Part shown: positions 53,937 through 62,686 of the stretch, piece by piece
How the letters are laid out: every line of letters begins with the position of its first letter
Position numbering within the stretch: the first letter of the stretch is position 1
Origin: an uncultured Collinsella sp.
GTDB lineage: Bacteria; Actinomycetota; Coriobacteriia; Coriobacteriales; Coriobacteriaceae
DNA: 64,000 bases
Direction: 5' to 3'
Assembly (NCBI GenBank): GCA_937934165.1
Contig: CALGZX010000082.1
Span: 1-64,000 of the forward strand
The notes under the pieces: model-generated
Databases searched by the model: none
The model's input: only the letters and a program-made list of their open reading frames with translations
Told to the model about the DNA's origin: nothing
Translations under genes and position numbers: made by a program

Positions 53937-54572
53937 ATGAAAAACAGAATCTATGGGTATGCTCGAGTTTCGTCAGCAGATCAGAACCTGGATCGCCAAC
54001 TGGATGCGCTGGAGCGGTTTCCGGTCCAAACGAATTTGATCTATGCTGACAAAGCGAGTGGAAAGGACTTCAGGCGTCCTCAGTACCGGCGTCTTCTTCG
54101 TCGTCTGCGCGAAGGGGACGTTCTGGTGATTAAGAGTATCGATCGATTGGGTCGCGACTACCGTGAAGTTATCGATGAATGGCGTCGCCTAACGACGGAC
54201 AAACGCGTTGCCATCGTGGTGCTCGATATGCCATTGCTTGATACACGCGAACAACCCAATGGAATTACGGGGACTTTTATTGCCGATCTAGTGCTTCAGG
54301 TTTTGAGTTACGTGGCTCAGGTGGAGCGCGAAAACATAAAGCAGCGCCAGGCGGAGGGTATCGCGTCGGCGCGTCTGCGGGGTGTGAGATTTGGGAGACC
54401 GACGCTCGAACGTCCGGATAGCTACCGCGATGTCATCAAATCATTCGAAGGAGGTGAGGTTACGAGGCAAGAGGCCGCAATGCTTTTGAACGTTAGCGCA
54501 TCGACGTTTGATCGTTGGAGACGGGCGGACGCGAACGGATATGACCGTTCGCCGTCCGCCCGTCCTCTTTAG
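53937..54572 (+). CDS. Serine recombinase (resolvase/invertase family)
   Basis: The 211-residue protein has the resolvase N-terminal domain YGYARVSSADQNLDRQLDAL with catalytic Ser12, RLRRLREGDVLVIKSIDRLG, and a C-terminal helix-turn-helix (GGEVTRQEAAMLLNVSASTF). The size fits small invertases/resolvases of phages or transposons. No partner transposase, att pair or invertible segment is seen nearby. GATAGGGG precedes the ATG. Its coding end is folded into the terminator hairpin at 54521-54569. Confidence 0.92.
   Translation: MKNRIYGYARVSSADQNLDRQLDALERFPVQTNLIYADKASGKDFRRPQYRRLLRRLREGDVLVIKSIDRLGRDYREVIDEWRRLTTDKRVAIVVLDMPLLDTREQPNGITGTFIADLVLQVLSYVAQVERENIKQRQAEGIASARLRGVRFGRPTLERPDSYRDVIKSFEGGEVTRQEAAMLLNVSASTFDRWRRADANGYDRSPSARPL
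54521..54569 (+). terminator. Terminator overlapping the end of the recombinase gene
   Basis: ACGGGCGGAC-GCGAACGG pairs with CCGTTCGC-C-GTCCGCCCGT (54545-54563), followed by CCTCTTT. The hairpin lies within the last codons. The next about 160 bp up to 54733 hold no gene I can support. Confidence 0.75.
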
Positions 54573-54733
54573 CTAGACATTTTGATGAGGGGAGTTTATT
54601 GCACAGGGCCCACTCCTTCCCTCGATGTTTATCCAGTTCACGCCCTTGAATCAAATAGTGCCACCGCGTTGTCAATTCGTCTGCTTTTTGATGAGGGGCT
54701 ATGAGTCGCAACGTCAATCGAAGGGAAATAGTC

Positions 54734-55549
54734 ATGAAGCGAAATATTACTAAAAAGATGCCCATGATGGGTTTGCTTGTATTACTCATCTGTTCTCTGG
54801 GGTTCATTTCGGCCTGTTCACAGAATGATGCAAACGCTGCAAAGTCGAAATATGTCGACGATAAGGCGATGAATGTTATCGCCGCCGGGTTTGAGAGAAG
54901 GTCCGACGTCATTGAATCTAATGCAAACGATGATGATCCTCATTCAACCGAGAATATCCAGGAAGCTATTGAGGCCGAAATCAAGAACGACAAGGAACTC
55001 AAGAACGCTAGGTTTAAGGATTCCAAGATGCAACAGGACGTAATCACGTATCTGAATTTGCTTGATGACCAGCTTAAAGTGACCGAGGATTACTCGCAAT
55101 CGTCTTCGGATTATTACGAAGAGTGGAATAAGGTCTACGATAAGCGATCTGCGCAGCTCAAAAAGCTTGTTGATAATTACGGGCTGGAAGTCGGGGAGAA
55201 ATACGAGGATGATTTCAACGACTTAATTAAGAATGGAAAGTCCGTAGCAGAGAAGACCCGCTATGAGGATGCCATCAACAGTTTGATTCAGGGAGCAAAT
55301 TTCGAAAAATCGGATGACGGTTACGGTCTGTATACGTATACGGCGGTAGTTGAGAACACCTCTGGTATATCGTTCTCTAACGTCAGCCTGACACTTGCTC
55401 TCTATGATGCAGATGACATCAAAGCGGAGGAGACCTATGCGGACACTTCTTCGTGGGCGCCGGGTGAGAAAGTCAAGTTCGAGGCAATGTCCGATGTTGA
55501 CGCTGCGCGCGTTGTCGCATCTGTTTCCAGCTACGATGTAAATAAATAA
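54734..55549 (+). CDS. FxLYD-domain lipoprotein
   Basis: The 271-residue protein begins MKRNITKKMPMMGLLVLLIC with lipobox FISAC. A charged helical middle (about 60-170) is followed by an FxLYD-type beta domain (YTAVVENTSGISFSNVSLTL, ALYDADD). It is probably anchored on the outer face of the membrane; the role is unknown. Base composition is clearly lower in GC than the flanking genes, suggesting later acquisition with the next two genes. GAAGGGAAATAGTC precedes the ATG. Confidence 0.8.
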   Translation: MKRNITKKMPMMGLLVLLICSLGFISACSQNDANAAKSKYVDDKAMNVIAAGFERRSDVIESNANDDDPHSTENIQEAIEAEIKNDKELKNARFKDSKMQQDVITYLNLLDDQLKVTEDYSQSSSDYYEEWNKVYDKRSAQLKKLVDNYGLEVGEKYEDDFNDLIKNGKSVAEKTRYEDAINSLIQGANFEKSDDGYGLYTYTAVVENTSGISFSNVSLTLALYDADDIKAEETYADTSSWAPGEKVKFEAMSDVDAARVVASVSSYDVNK

Positions 55550-55563
55550 GTTCTGCACGGAAG

Positions 55564-55604
55564 GGGCGGGTTAATCGGCAATAAATGGTTGACCTGCCCG
55601 TTTT
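55564..55604 (+). terminator. Probable terminator after the FxLYD lipoprotein gene
   Basis: GGGCGGGT (55564-55571) pairs with ACCTGCCC (55592-55599) with one mismatch, followed by TTTT. The rest of the gap to 55762 holds no clear gene. Confidence 0.5.
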
Positions 55605-55762
55605 ATGCCAATTATTGAACAACAAGTGCTGCGAACGAATGTATATATTTCGGATTGCAAACAACTGCCCGCGTCTAAAGACATGCTGAAAATGACAATT
55701 AAGGTATGAGGTATAACCCACGGCAGTTTCTTAAATAACAGGGATTTTGAAAGGAATAGGGG

Positions 55763-56434
55763 ATGGATGAGATGGAGGAAGGCATGGGGGCGCTGAAAGC
55801 GAAACTCGGGAGAATCCTGACAAAGCCCAAGGTGTTCTTTGCGGGCCTGGCGCTTGGTGGAGTAATTGTGGCTGTACTTTTCATTACCATCTTTAATAAC
55901 GGCAAAGCTGCGGGCGCGAAAGAAACGACCCCCAATACGCTTTCCCCGTCGGTCGTGTTTGAACGCATCGCTTCCCAGAACGAGATGGTTTCTGCATCGC
56001 AGAACTATGCGATTGTCGATAAGGTGACGGATACCAAGAGGTTCTTCGATTGGTTTGATATCCCGTTTACGGAAAACAGCTTTTGGTACCGCTATGTGGG
56101 AACCATTAAGGCGGGTGTGAATCTCGAGACGGCAGAGATACATACAAACATGAAAAAGCTGATCATTACGATGGATGAGCCTTATGTAATCTCGAACACA
56201 CCGGATATGAATAAGTCGGGTGCTCTCGAGGAACGCAACAACATACTCAATCCCATTGAGGTCAAAGACGTCACGGCGTTTGAAGCGCAGTGCAAGGAGC
56301 GGAGTGAAAGCGAGGCCATCAAGGATGGCAAGCTGCTCGAAGAGGCTCGAGTGAACGCCGAAGCAAATATCCGTGCGATGTTCAACTCGGCATTTGGCGA
56401 TGAATATACGGTTGATTTCGACTATCGGAAATAG
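55763..56434 (+). CDS. DUF4230-domain membrane protein
   Basis: The 223-residue protein has one N-terminal helix (VFFAGLALGGVIVAVLFITI) followed by SPSVVFERIASQNEMVSASQ and then YAIVDKVTDTKRFFDWFDI, FWYRYVGTIKAGVNLETAEI, and a Glu/Lys/Arg-rich helix near the end, as in DUF4230 proteins. The function is unknown. Signals and spacing (GAAAGGAATAGGGG before the ATG; 9-bp gap to the next gene) suggest an operon with the 56444 gene. Confidence 0.82.
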   Translation: MDEMEEGMGALKAKLGRILTKPKVFFAGLALGGVIVAVLFITIFNNGKAAGAKETTPNTLSPSVVFERIASQNEMVSASQNYAIVDKVTDTKRFFDWFDIPFTENSFWYRYVGTIKAGVNLETAEIHTNMKKLIITMDEPYVISNTPDMNKSGALEERNNILNPIEVKDVTAFEAQCKERSESEAIKDGKLLEEARVNAEANIRAMFNSAFGDEYTVDFDYRK

Positions 56435-56443
56435 GAGGTCACT

Positions 56444-57505
56444 ATGGAGGATAAAGACGATCTAGCTGTTGTCGAAAGGGAGGAGCTGTCGCGACATAAG
56501 CAGAGTTTTGATATCCGTAAGGCCGCTGCCGGGTTGGTTGATGGCGCTGGAAGCGCGATGGCGGACGCGGCTGCAACCGTACAGAAAGTTGCCGATGGTG
56601 CAATGCGTGCTGCAGCTCCGATGGTCGATGACGCCTTGGCGGCTATTGCTGATGCGGCCGATGGTGCGGCAGGTGCTGCTGCGGATATCGGTGACGCCGT
56701 CAACGATTGGTCATACCAGCAACAGCTCAATAGGTACAGGCCTGTAACCAAAGAGGTCTATCAGAGCCCTTCATTCCATTTGCCGAACATGATTCGAATT
56801 GTTGACGGAAATGAGCGTCGGGGCATCGATGTCTGTAGGGATGCTATTGGTTGGTTGGATGCTGTCAAGGGTACGCAGATTTTCAATTTGTACCGCGAAG
56901 CAATTGGGGATAGCGAGCTGTCTTTCTACCCTAAACCATCTCTTTATTCCACATATTACATAGATGCTTTTGATCGGTCTCGCTTTGTTGATCTTGACTC
57001 TTATTTCGCAACCATGCAACAAGACAAGATGGCCGAGTTGAGACGGATTGCGTTCATGCTTGGCGCGAAGCGCTGCAAGTTGGAGGTGACGGAGTACGAG
57101 GAAACTCGGAGAGGCCACCAGGTTAAGGGAAATGCCAAAGCGGGAAAGAAGGGCTCGGCTCGAATCAACGGCTCTTTGAGCGATTTAACGAGAAATGAGA
57201 AGAAAATCCTGTTTACACAGGAATTCGAGGGAGACATGGTTCCACAGCGCCCTGAACTCCATTGGTATGCCCATGACTCTGACATTCTCTTGTTAATCGA
57301 AACGAGATGCGGTGGAGAGGATAAAAACAAGGCAAAGAGTTATCGGGTTGAATTGAAAAGCGAGACGACCATGACCATGTCCGTATCGCTTGCTATGGCT
57401 ATCGATGAGGCATGCAGCAAGCTGAACATAAGGGCGAATTCGAGCCTGACAAGCCAAGCTAAGCGAGAACTTCGGCAGTCGTTTGTATTTGAAGTTGAAT
57501 TCTGA
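56444..57505 (+). CDS. Protein of unknown function with Ala-rich amphipathic N-terminus
   Basis: The 353-residue protein starts 9 bp after the DUF4230 gene with a near-ideal GGAGG. Residues about 25-90 are rich in Ala with repeated A-D-A/G-A steps, suggesting an amphipathic or glycine-zipper-like helix. The remainder is globular and unrecognised (FHLPNMIRIVDGNERRGIDV, LHWYAHDSDILLLIETRCGG). There is no signal peptide. It may work with the DUF4230 membrane protein, but I cannot name a role. Confidence 0.7.
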   Translation: MEDKDDLAVVEREELSRHKQSFDIRKAAAGLVDGAGSAMADAAATVQKVADGAMRAAAPMVDDALAAIADAADGAAGAAADIGDAVNDWSYQQQLNRYRPVTKEVYQSPSFHLPNMIRIVDGNERRGIDVCRDAIGWLDAVKGTQIFNLYREAIGDSELSFYPKPSLYSTYYIDAFDRSRFVDLDSYFATMQQDKMAELRRIAFMLGAKRCKLEVTEYEETRRGHQVKGNAKAGKKGSARINGSLSDLTRNEKKILFTQEFEGDMVPQRPELHWYAHDSDILLLIETRCGGEDKNKAKSYRVELKSETTMTMSVSLAMAIDEACSKLNIRANSSLTSQAKRELRQSFVFEVEF

Positions 57506-57522
57506 CGTGAATTGCCAGCAGC

Positions 57523-57559
57523 CAAATGCGGCAAAGGGACTGTTCCTTTGCCGCATTTG
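57523..57559. repeat. GGCAAAGGG-type intergenic palindrome, copy 3
   Basis: CAAATGCGGCAAAGG pairs with CCTTTGCCGCATTTG around GACTGTT. The variable stem pair is C-G, a third alternative to copies 1 (T-A) and 2 (A-T). It lies between the convergent accessory operon and trmL. Confidence 0.85.
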
Positions 57560-57635
57560 ATGTCAAGGCCATTTTGGCAAGGACTAGAGAGTTTGAAAGA
57601 CTACCATTTCTACCCCGTCCCCTAATGGCAGGTTT

Positions 57636-58235
57636 TTACATGCCGGCAAAGCCTGTCTGGCGCAGGGCCTCGTAGAGGACGATGGCGGCGCTGTTGGAAA
57701 GGTTGAGGGCGCTGATGCGGTAGTCGTCGGGGTTGACGAAGTTGCCACAGATGTCCTGTTGAAGGATGGCCTCATGGCTGTCCTCGATATGCCCGAGTGA
57801 TTCCTCGTGGGCTTCCCAAGCCTCGGCGTTATCGAGTGAGTCACAATCGCGCAGCATTGGAATGCGCTCGCAGCGCTCGGGCGCCGCGGCAAGCAGTGGC
57901 TCGGGAATACCCGAGCTCTCGCTGCCAAAGACCAAGTAGTCGCCATCGCGGTAGGTACTCTGAGCATAGGTGCGACGAGCCTTTTTAGTCAGCAGGTGCA
58001 GGCGCTCATCGGCGGGGGAGAGGCCGTTGCGCGCAAGGAAATCCTCCCAGCCGGCATAGGTCGTCACGTCCAAGTTTTGCCAGTAGCCCAGTCCGGCGCG
58101 ACGTACCGTCTTGTCGTCGAGCGAAAAGCCCAGTGGCTCCACCAGATGCAGGCGGGCGCCGGTGACCACGCAGGTACGGCCGATATTGCCCGTATTGGCC
58201 GGAATCTCGGGCGCATACAGCACGATATTGAACAT
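57636..58235 (-). CDS. trmL: tRNA (cytidine(34)-2'-O)-methyltransferase TrmL
   Basis: The 199-residue SPOUT enzyme begins MFNIVLYAPEIPANTGNIGR and has the knot motifs FGSESSGIPEPLL and ALNLSNSAAIVLYEALRQ. TrmL 2'-O-methylates the wobble nucleotide of tRNA-Leu isoacceptors. It carries an insert of about 40 residues (DCDSLDNAEAWEAHEESLGH to FVNPDDYRI) before the last motif, making it longer than the usual 155-160. AAGGAG precedes the ATG at 58235. Confidence 0.9.
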   Translation of the reverse strand: MFNIVLYAPEIPANTGNIGRTCVVTGARLHLVEPLGFSLDDKTVRRAGLGYWQNLDVTTYAGWEDFLARNGLSPADERLHLLTKKARRTYAQSTYRDGDYLVFGSESSGIPEPLLAAAPERCERIPMLRDCDSLDNAEAWEAHEESLGHIEDSHEAILQQDICGNFVNPDDYRISALNLSNSAAIVLYEALRQTGFAGM

Positions 58236-58256
58236 GAATCTCCTTAGCTCAGAACG

Positions 58257-58296
58257 AAAAACCACCACGAAGGGCAGTGCACCTTCGTGGTGGTTT
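58257..58296 (-). terminator. Terminator of the CobW-family gene
   Basis: AAACCACCACGAAGG pairs with CCTTCGTGGTGGTTT around an 8-nt loop. On the minus strand it ends in TTTTTCG, 40 bp after the stop of the gene at 58336. Confidence 0.88.
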
Positions 58297-58335
58297 GGCG
58301 GTTACGTAGGCGGAAAAATGCCCGCTTGGATAAAC

Positions 58336-59466
58336 CTAGGCGCGGTGCCAGTCGGTCAGGCAGGCATCGAGGGAGGCGATGAGCGCATCCTTGTCCATGT
58401 GACGGCCGATGATGCACAGGCTCGTCATGCGGTCGCCCGTCTCGTCGTCCCAAATTTGCATGATCTCGGGGTTCTCGTCGATGATCTTCTGCTTCTCGCC
58501 CTCGGGCGCGGAGTCAACGAACAGACCGTTCTCCATCAGGCGCATCTGGTGGCCGGCCTGCTCAAACATGTAGCACATGTCCGGATCGCCGGTCTGCCAC
58601 AGCGGACCCTTGACGCGGATGACCTCGTCGGGCCACTCCTGCTCAACAAAATTGGTGAACTTCTGCAGGTCAAACGGCTTGCGGCGCGAGTACACAAAGG
58701 TCTCGATGTCGTATTCGAGCACCTCGGGGTCGTCGTGCTCCTCGGGATGCTCCATGGCCTCGATCCAGGCGGCGGAGTTGTAGGCGCGCATAAAGTCGAA
58801 GCGGTCGGTGTCGAGCAGCTCTTCCATGGGGACCTCGCCGTTTTGAGCCTCGACGATCACGGCGTCCTTCTGCAGGCTGCGCACGATGGCCTTGAGCTCG
58901 GCGATCTGCTCGGGCGTCACGGTATCGGTCTTGTTGAGGATCAGCGTGGAGCAGAACTCGATCTGCTGGATGAGCAGGCTTTCGATGTCGTCCTCGTCGA
59001 TATCCTCGGCCAGCAGGTCGCGACCGCCGTTGAACTCGTCGTACATGCGGGCGCAGTCGACCACGGCCACGATGTTGTCGAGCGCGAGCTTGGGCTCGCC
59101 GCCCACCTTGGCCTCGTCGCAGAAGCTCGAGATGGTGTAGGCGATGGGGATGGGCTCGCAAATACCCGAGGCCTCGATGATGATGTAGTCGAAGTTGCCC
59201 GAATCGGCGATGCCCTGCAGCTGGTTGGCAAGGTCGTCCGAAAGCGTGCAGCAGATGCAGCCGTTGGTGAGCGGGATGAGGTCATCGGTTTCGGAAAGGC
59301 CACCGTCGGCGATGAGGCTGGCGTCGACGTTGATCTCGCCGATGTCGTTGACGATCACGGCGGCGCGGATGCCGCCGTCGTTAGCGAGGATGTGGTTGAG
59401 CAGCGTGGTTTTGCCGGCACCGAGGTATCCGGTAAGCATGATGATTTTCACGGGTTTGTTGGGCAT
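58336..59466 (-). CDS. CobW/ZNG1-family metallochaperone GTPase
   Basis: The 376-residue protein has Walker A LTGYLGAGKTTLLNH, the metal-binding CxCC signature GCICCTLSDDL, NKTDTVTP and a C-terminal CobW_C domain. These GTPases deliver Zn2+ or Co2+ to client enzymes, often under zinc limitation. No Zur-like site is visible upstream. AAGGAGGGCAC precedes the ATG at 59466. A terminator follows at 58257-58296. Confidence 0.92.
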   Translation of the reverse strand: MPNKPVKIIMLTGYLGAGKTTLLNHILANDGGIRAAVIVNDIGEINVDASLIADGGLSETDDLIPLTNGCICCTLSDDLANQLQGIADSGNFDYIIIEASGICEPIPIAYTISSFCDEAKVGGEPKLALDNIVAVVDCARMYDEFNGGRDLLAEDIDEDDIESLLIQQIEFCSTLILNKTDTVTPEQIAELKAIVRSLQKDAVIVEAQNGEVPMEELLDTDRFDFMRAYNSAAWIEAMEHPEEHDDPEVLEYDIETFVYSRRKPFDLQKFTNFVEQEWPDEVIRVKGPLWQTGDPDMCYMFEQAGHQMRLMENGLFVDSAPEGEKQKIIDENPEIMQIWDDETGDRMTSLCIIGRHMDKDALIASLDACLTDWHRA

Positions 59467-59552
59467 GTGCCCTCCTTTGTTAGACATGGCTTACAGTTGA
59501 ATCTTATGCCAAACGCCTGCTCTTATACCCACGCGCCGGCAAATAACACAGG

Positions 59553-59894
59553 CTACTCCCAGGCTCCCCATACATCGGGGCAATAACCGACGGTGGCTTT
59601 TTTGCCGTTACGCACGATGGGCTCGGCTAGAACCTGCTGGTTCTCGAGCAGCTTGTCGAAGCGCTGACTGGGGGTAAGGTGCTGAATGAGCGCGAGCGTC
59701 TCCTCGTCCTTGGCTTTGGGGTTGAGCAGCTTGTCGATGCCGCCGACCGCCTGCATCACGCTCGTGAGCTCGCCCTTGCTCATCTCCTTTTCCTTAAGGT
59801 CGATAAACTGCGCCTTAATGCGGCGCTCTTTGAAGAAGCGCTGTGCTTTCTTGGTATCAAACGACTTCTTAGTCCCGAAGATTTGAATATTCAT
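59553..59894 (-). CDS. ArsC/Spx-like protein lacking the catalytic cysteine
   Basis: The 113-residue protein is a full-length ArsC/Spx thioredoxin-fold member (MNIQIFGTKKSFDTKKAQRF, then KEMSKGELTSVMQAVGGIDK and a GYCPDVW end). In close relatives the N-terminal motif reads KKCFDTKKA; here the expected Cys11 is Ser, so arsenate reductase chemistry is unlikely. It may be a binding or regulatory protein. It lies 12 bp downstream of the FMN reductase gene in the same direction. Confidence 0.8.
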   Translation of the reverse strand: MNIQIFGTKKSFDTKKAQRFFKERRIKAQFIDLKEKEMSKGELTSVMQAVGGIDKLLNPKAKDEETLALIQHLTPSQRFDKLLENQQVLAEPIVRNGKKATVGYCPDVWGAWE

Positions 59895-59906
59895 GGCCCC
59901 GCCGCT

Positions 59907-60530
59907 CTATCGAATGAAGTTGGTCGTTGCTCGATCTGCCTCGGGTGCGTTGATGCCGGCGGCCTGTCCTGCCTCGATACAGCGCAGGAGCCAGGCCATG
60001 TTTTTGCCGATGTTTCGCATGGTGGCAAGACCCTCGGCATCCCCATCGGCGTCGCCGGGCACGCGGCCAAACACGTTGTTCCAGTAGGTGGAAGCAACTA
60101 CGGGCATTTGCTTAATGGTGAAGTACTTGTTGAGCACATCGAAGGTGGTCGACGTGCCGCCGCGACGGGCGACGGCGACTGCGGCGCCGGGTTTGTGCTC
60201 AAAGGCGTGCCCACCTGCATAGAAGGCGCGATCGAGGGCCGAAAGGATGCGTCCGCTGGGGTGCGCATAGTAGACGGGTGAGCCAAAGACAAAGCCATCT
60301 ACCTGCTCGGCGGCAGCGATGAGCTCGTTCACCACGTCGTCGCCAAAGGTGCAGCGACCGCCAAGCTTGCCACACTGACCACAGCCAATGCAGTCGCGAA
60401 TGGGCTTGGCGCCCAGCTGGAACACCTCGGTATCGATACCCTCGGCATGCAATTGCTCGGCGACTTCGGCAAGCGCGCGAGCGGTGTTGCCATTTGCCTT
60501 GGGGCTACCGTTGACTAAAAGAACCTTCAT
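59907..60530 (-). CDS. Flavodoxin-family NAD(P)H-dependent FMN reductase
   Basis: The 207-residue protein begins MKVLLVNGSPKANGNTARAL, with a Cys pair cluster DCIGCGQCGKLGGRC and VDGFVFGSPVYYAHPSGRIL. It is a member of the same family as 2965-3495, but longer. The ATG at 60530 (GGGAG 6 nt upstream) is preferred over the GTG directly before it. It is followed 12 bp later by the ArsC-like gene. Confidence 0.88.
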   Translation of the reverse strand: MKVLLVNGSPKANGNTARALAEVAEQLHAEGIDTEVFQLGAKPIRDCIGCGQCGKLGGRCTFGDDVVNELIAAAEQVDGFVFGSPVYYAHPSGRILSALDRAFYAGGHAFEHKPGAAVAVARRGGTSTTFDVLNKYFTIKQMPVVASTYWNNVFGRVPGDADGDAEGLATMRNIGKNMAWLLRCIEAGQAAGINAPEADRATTNFIR

Positions 60531-60604
60531 CACAAACTCCCTCTGCTTTTGGTGACTTCTGCAGAGGATTATCGCACGATGGGGGAGGCGGCGCGGGCGC
60601 GGCG

Positions 60605-62134
60605 CTAATCCAGTTTGGTACCTGGCACCTGCACGGCTTTCCCGAGCAACGCTTTGAGCTCGTTCAAAATGGAAACGGGCTGACGGTCGACGCCGTCCAG
60701 ATGGAGCGTGGCCACGCGAATGGGCGGCTGATATTCAAGCGAGCCGATGAGCACGGGAGAACCCAGGAACCGTTCGATGTCGCTTGCGATCTCATCGATT
60801 GCCTCGGGGCCGAGCTCATCGAAGAGTGCCACGAACATCGGCCCCGTTGAGCGGAACAGGCGGCCCTTGCCGCGCGAACAATCCATGAGGCAGGCGGCGC
60901 TTTCGGCGAGCACGCGGTCGCCTGCATCGAATCCAAAGCGGGCATTGACCTCGGCGATATCATCGACCTTAATGGCAATAAAGCCTGCCTCGCGCGCCAC
61001 GCGACGCATTTCGCCAATGGCGTTGACCAGGGCGTGAATATCGCCCAGGCCCGTTACTGAGTCGGTCGTATCCGCTAGGCTTCGGTTGACGATAATGCCC
61101 ACGTACATGTTGGGCTCGGTATCGGTGCCGTCCAAGCGGTAGCCCGTGCAGTCGCAAAGCGCGTACGCTCCGGTGGCGTCCATTACGCGATACTGCATGT
61201 AGTGGAAGTGCCACGTGCTGTTTATCACCATATCGAGCTCGGCGCGTACGTTGTCGCGGTCCTCGGGGTGGACGCGGGCGAGCCACATATCGACTGAGTT
61301 AAAAGGGTGCTGGGAAGGCAGGTCAAAATCGCGCACGGCGTTAACCGACCATTGCGATTCTCCCGTATCGAGATTGAGGATGAACGGATAGCGCGTCTCG
61401 GAGCTCATGGAGATCGCTTGGAACACCCGGTCGTTGCACGGAAGCTGTTCGGCAATTGGGTGTAGCGGCGCGTCATCGTTTTTCGGTTGCTGCACACGAT
61501 GCATGAGCTTATAGCGATACATCTTGCGATCGGCATCCATCGTCATCTGGCGACGCGTGTCGCCGGCAAGTGGATCGACGCGCGAGCAGCCAAAGCTAAA
61601 GCTGCCGATCATGGGCGCCTTGCCGCCTGAGCTCACCTCGATCAGCCCGGCACGTACCTGCTCCAAGCGCTGCTCGAGTTCAGTCTCGTTTGCGGAGGGC
61701 GAGATAAGCACAAACTCGTCTCCACCGATACGGAACAGCATCTCATCGTGCTCCATGGTTTCGGAGAGCGTGCGGCAGATGCTCAGAATATAGCGATTGC
61801 CTTCGGCGTGACCAAACCTATCATTGCAATGTTTGAGATGGTCGATGTCAATATAGACGCAGGTGAAGGGGTCGCCTTTGTGCCAGAGTTGCTCGACGTG
61901 ACGGTCGAATCCGTTGCGGTTGCCCAAGTTGGTGAGCGGGTCGATATAGGCGTTGCTCTCAAGCAACCGGCGCTCTTGTTGCAGGATGGCATGCGTCTTT
62001 TGCAGTTGCTCACCAACGGCGCGTAGTCCAGTGGGCAGCGTGGCAACATCGAGTTCGGCGGTCGAGATGCCATTCGCAAGTCGCTGAAGATAGGCAATAA
62101 TCGATTGCTCGCCCATGCGATACGACTCGTTCAT
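60605..62134 (-). CDS. Diguanylate cyclase-type protein with two GGDEF domains and a PAS domain
   Basis: The 509-residue protein starts with a coiled-coil-like region, then an intact GGDEF domain (YIDPLTNLGNRNGFDRHVEQ, RIGGDEFVLIS), a PAS_3-type segment (residues about 225-335, VHPEDRDNVRAELDMV), and a second GGDEF-like domain in which the motif is degenerate (RSTGPMFVALFDE). The second copy probably serves as a sensor or pseudo-domain. The intact one should make c-di-GMP. The start at 62134 has AAGGAGG 9 nt upstream. A truncated EAL remnant lies immediately upstream. Confidence 0.88.
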   Translation of the reverse strand: MNESYRMGEQSIIAYLQRLANGISTAELDVATLPTGLRAVGEQLQKTHAILQQERRLLESNAYIDPLTNLGNRNGFDRHVEQLWHKGDPFTCVYIDIDHLKHCNDRFGHAEGNRYILSICRTLSETMEHDEMLFRIGGDEFVLISPSANETELEQRLEQVRAGLIEVSSGGKAPMIGSFSFGCSRVDPLAGDTRRQMTMDADRKMYRYKLMHRVQQPKNDDAPLHPIAEQLPCNDRVFQAISMSSETRYPFILNLDTGESQWSVNAVRDFDLPSQHPFNSVDMWLARVHPEDRDNVRAELDMVINSTWHFHYMQYRVMDATGAYALCDCTGYRLDGTDTEPNMYVGIIVNRSLADTTDSVTGLGDIHALVNAIGEMRRVAREAGFIAIKVDDIAEVNARFGFDAGDRVLAESAACLMDCSRGKGRLFRSTGPMFVALFDELGPEAIDEIASDIERFLGSPVLIGSLEYQPPIRVATLHLDGVDRQPVSILNELKALLGKAVQVPGTKLD

Positions 62135-62170
62135 GATGGATAACCTCCTTGGGCGGAACAACGGTTTGTA

Positions 62171-62205
62171 TTATATCCCCAATTCGGCTTGAATTGGGGA
62201 TATAA
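62171..62205. terminator. 15-bp perfect hairpin between the EAL remnant and the GGDEF gene
   Basis: TTATATCCCCAATTC (62171-62185) and its complement (62191-62205) flank GGCTT. It may be a terminator of the EAL remnant or part of the GGDEF promoter region; no T-run outside the stem is seen. Confidence 0.5.
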
Positions 62206-62261
62206 GTTAGCCAATGGGGACAAATGCCCCCTTCGGCGGTGGCGTTTTGCGCGCGAGCGTA

Positions 62262-62558
62262 TCAGTTGCTATTGCCACCATCGAGCAATGCCTCAAAATC
62301 CTTTGCCGGCATGGGGCGGTAGTAGAGGAAGCCCTGAGCGTGGCAGGCTCCCATTTGTCGTAGCATGTTCGCCTGCTCATTTGTCTCGACGCCTTCGACC
62401 ACGACCGGCAGATGGAGCGACTGCGCCATTTCGAGCATCGATGAAATGATCTGCGTGCTGCGGTCATGATCGCCGTCGACGGGCACAATCTGCCAAATGT
62501 ACTTGTCGAGCGTCACCACAAAGCCGCTTTCCTCGAGTGCGGGGATATGGGTGCGCAT
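62262..62558 (-). pseudogene. EAL-domain remnant with an internal deletion
   Basis: The open stretch contains two parts of an EAL phosphodiesterase. HIPALEESGFVVTLDKYIWQ is the segment just after the EAL motif region, and MLEMAQSLHLPVVVEGVETN, then QGFLYYRPMPAKDFEALLDG, are the C-terminal part. They are joined directly at QIV-PVDGD, so the roughly 130 residues of catalytic core in between are missing, and the EAL motif end is also absent. It cannot hydrolyse c-di-GMP and is a decayed gene next to the GGDEF gene. Confidence 0.8.
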
Positions 62559-62686
62559 ACTGTGGGCGGCTATTATTCGACAAACGGTAGCGCGACGATG
62601 CGATGTCCGATAAAAATGTGACCGAGACGATATATGTTGACGGGTATACTTGTTCCGGTTTTAAACGCAGGAACGGAGATGGTCGC

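Noticed and set aside
53700..54733. An invertible DNA segment controlled by the serine recombinase
   Set aside because: No inverted repeat pair flanking a promoter was found near the gene.
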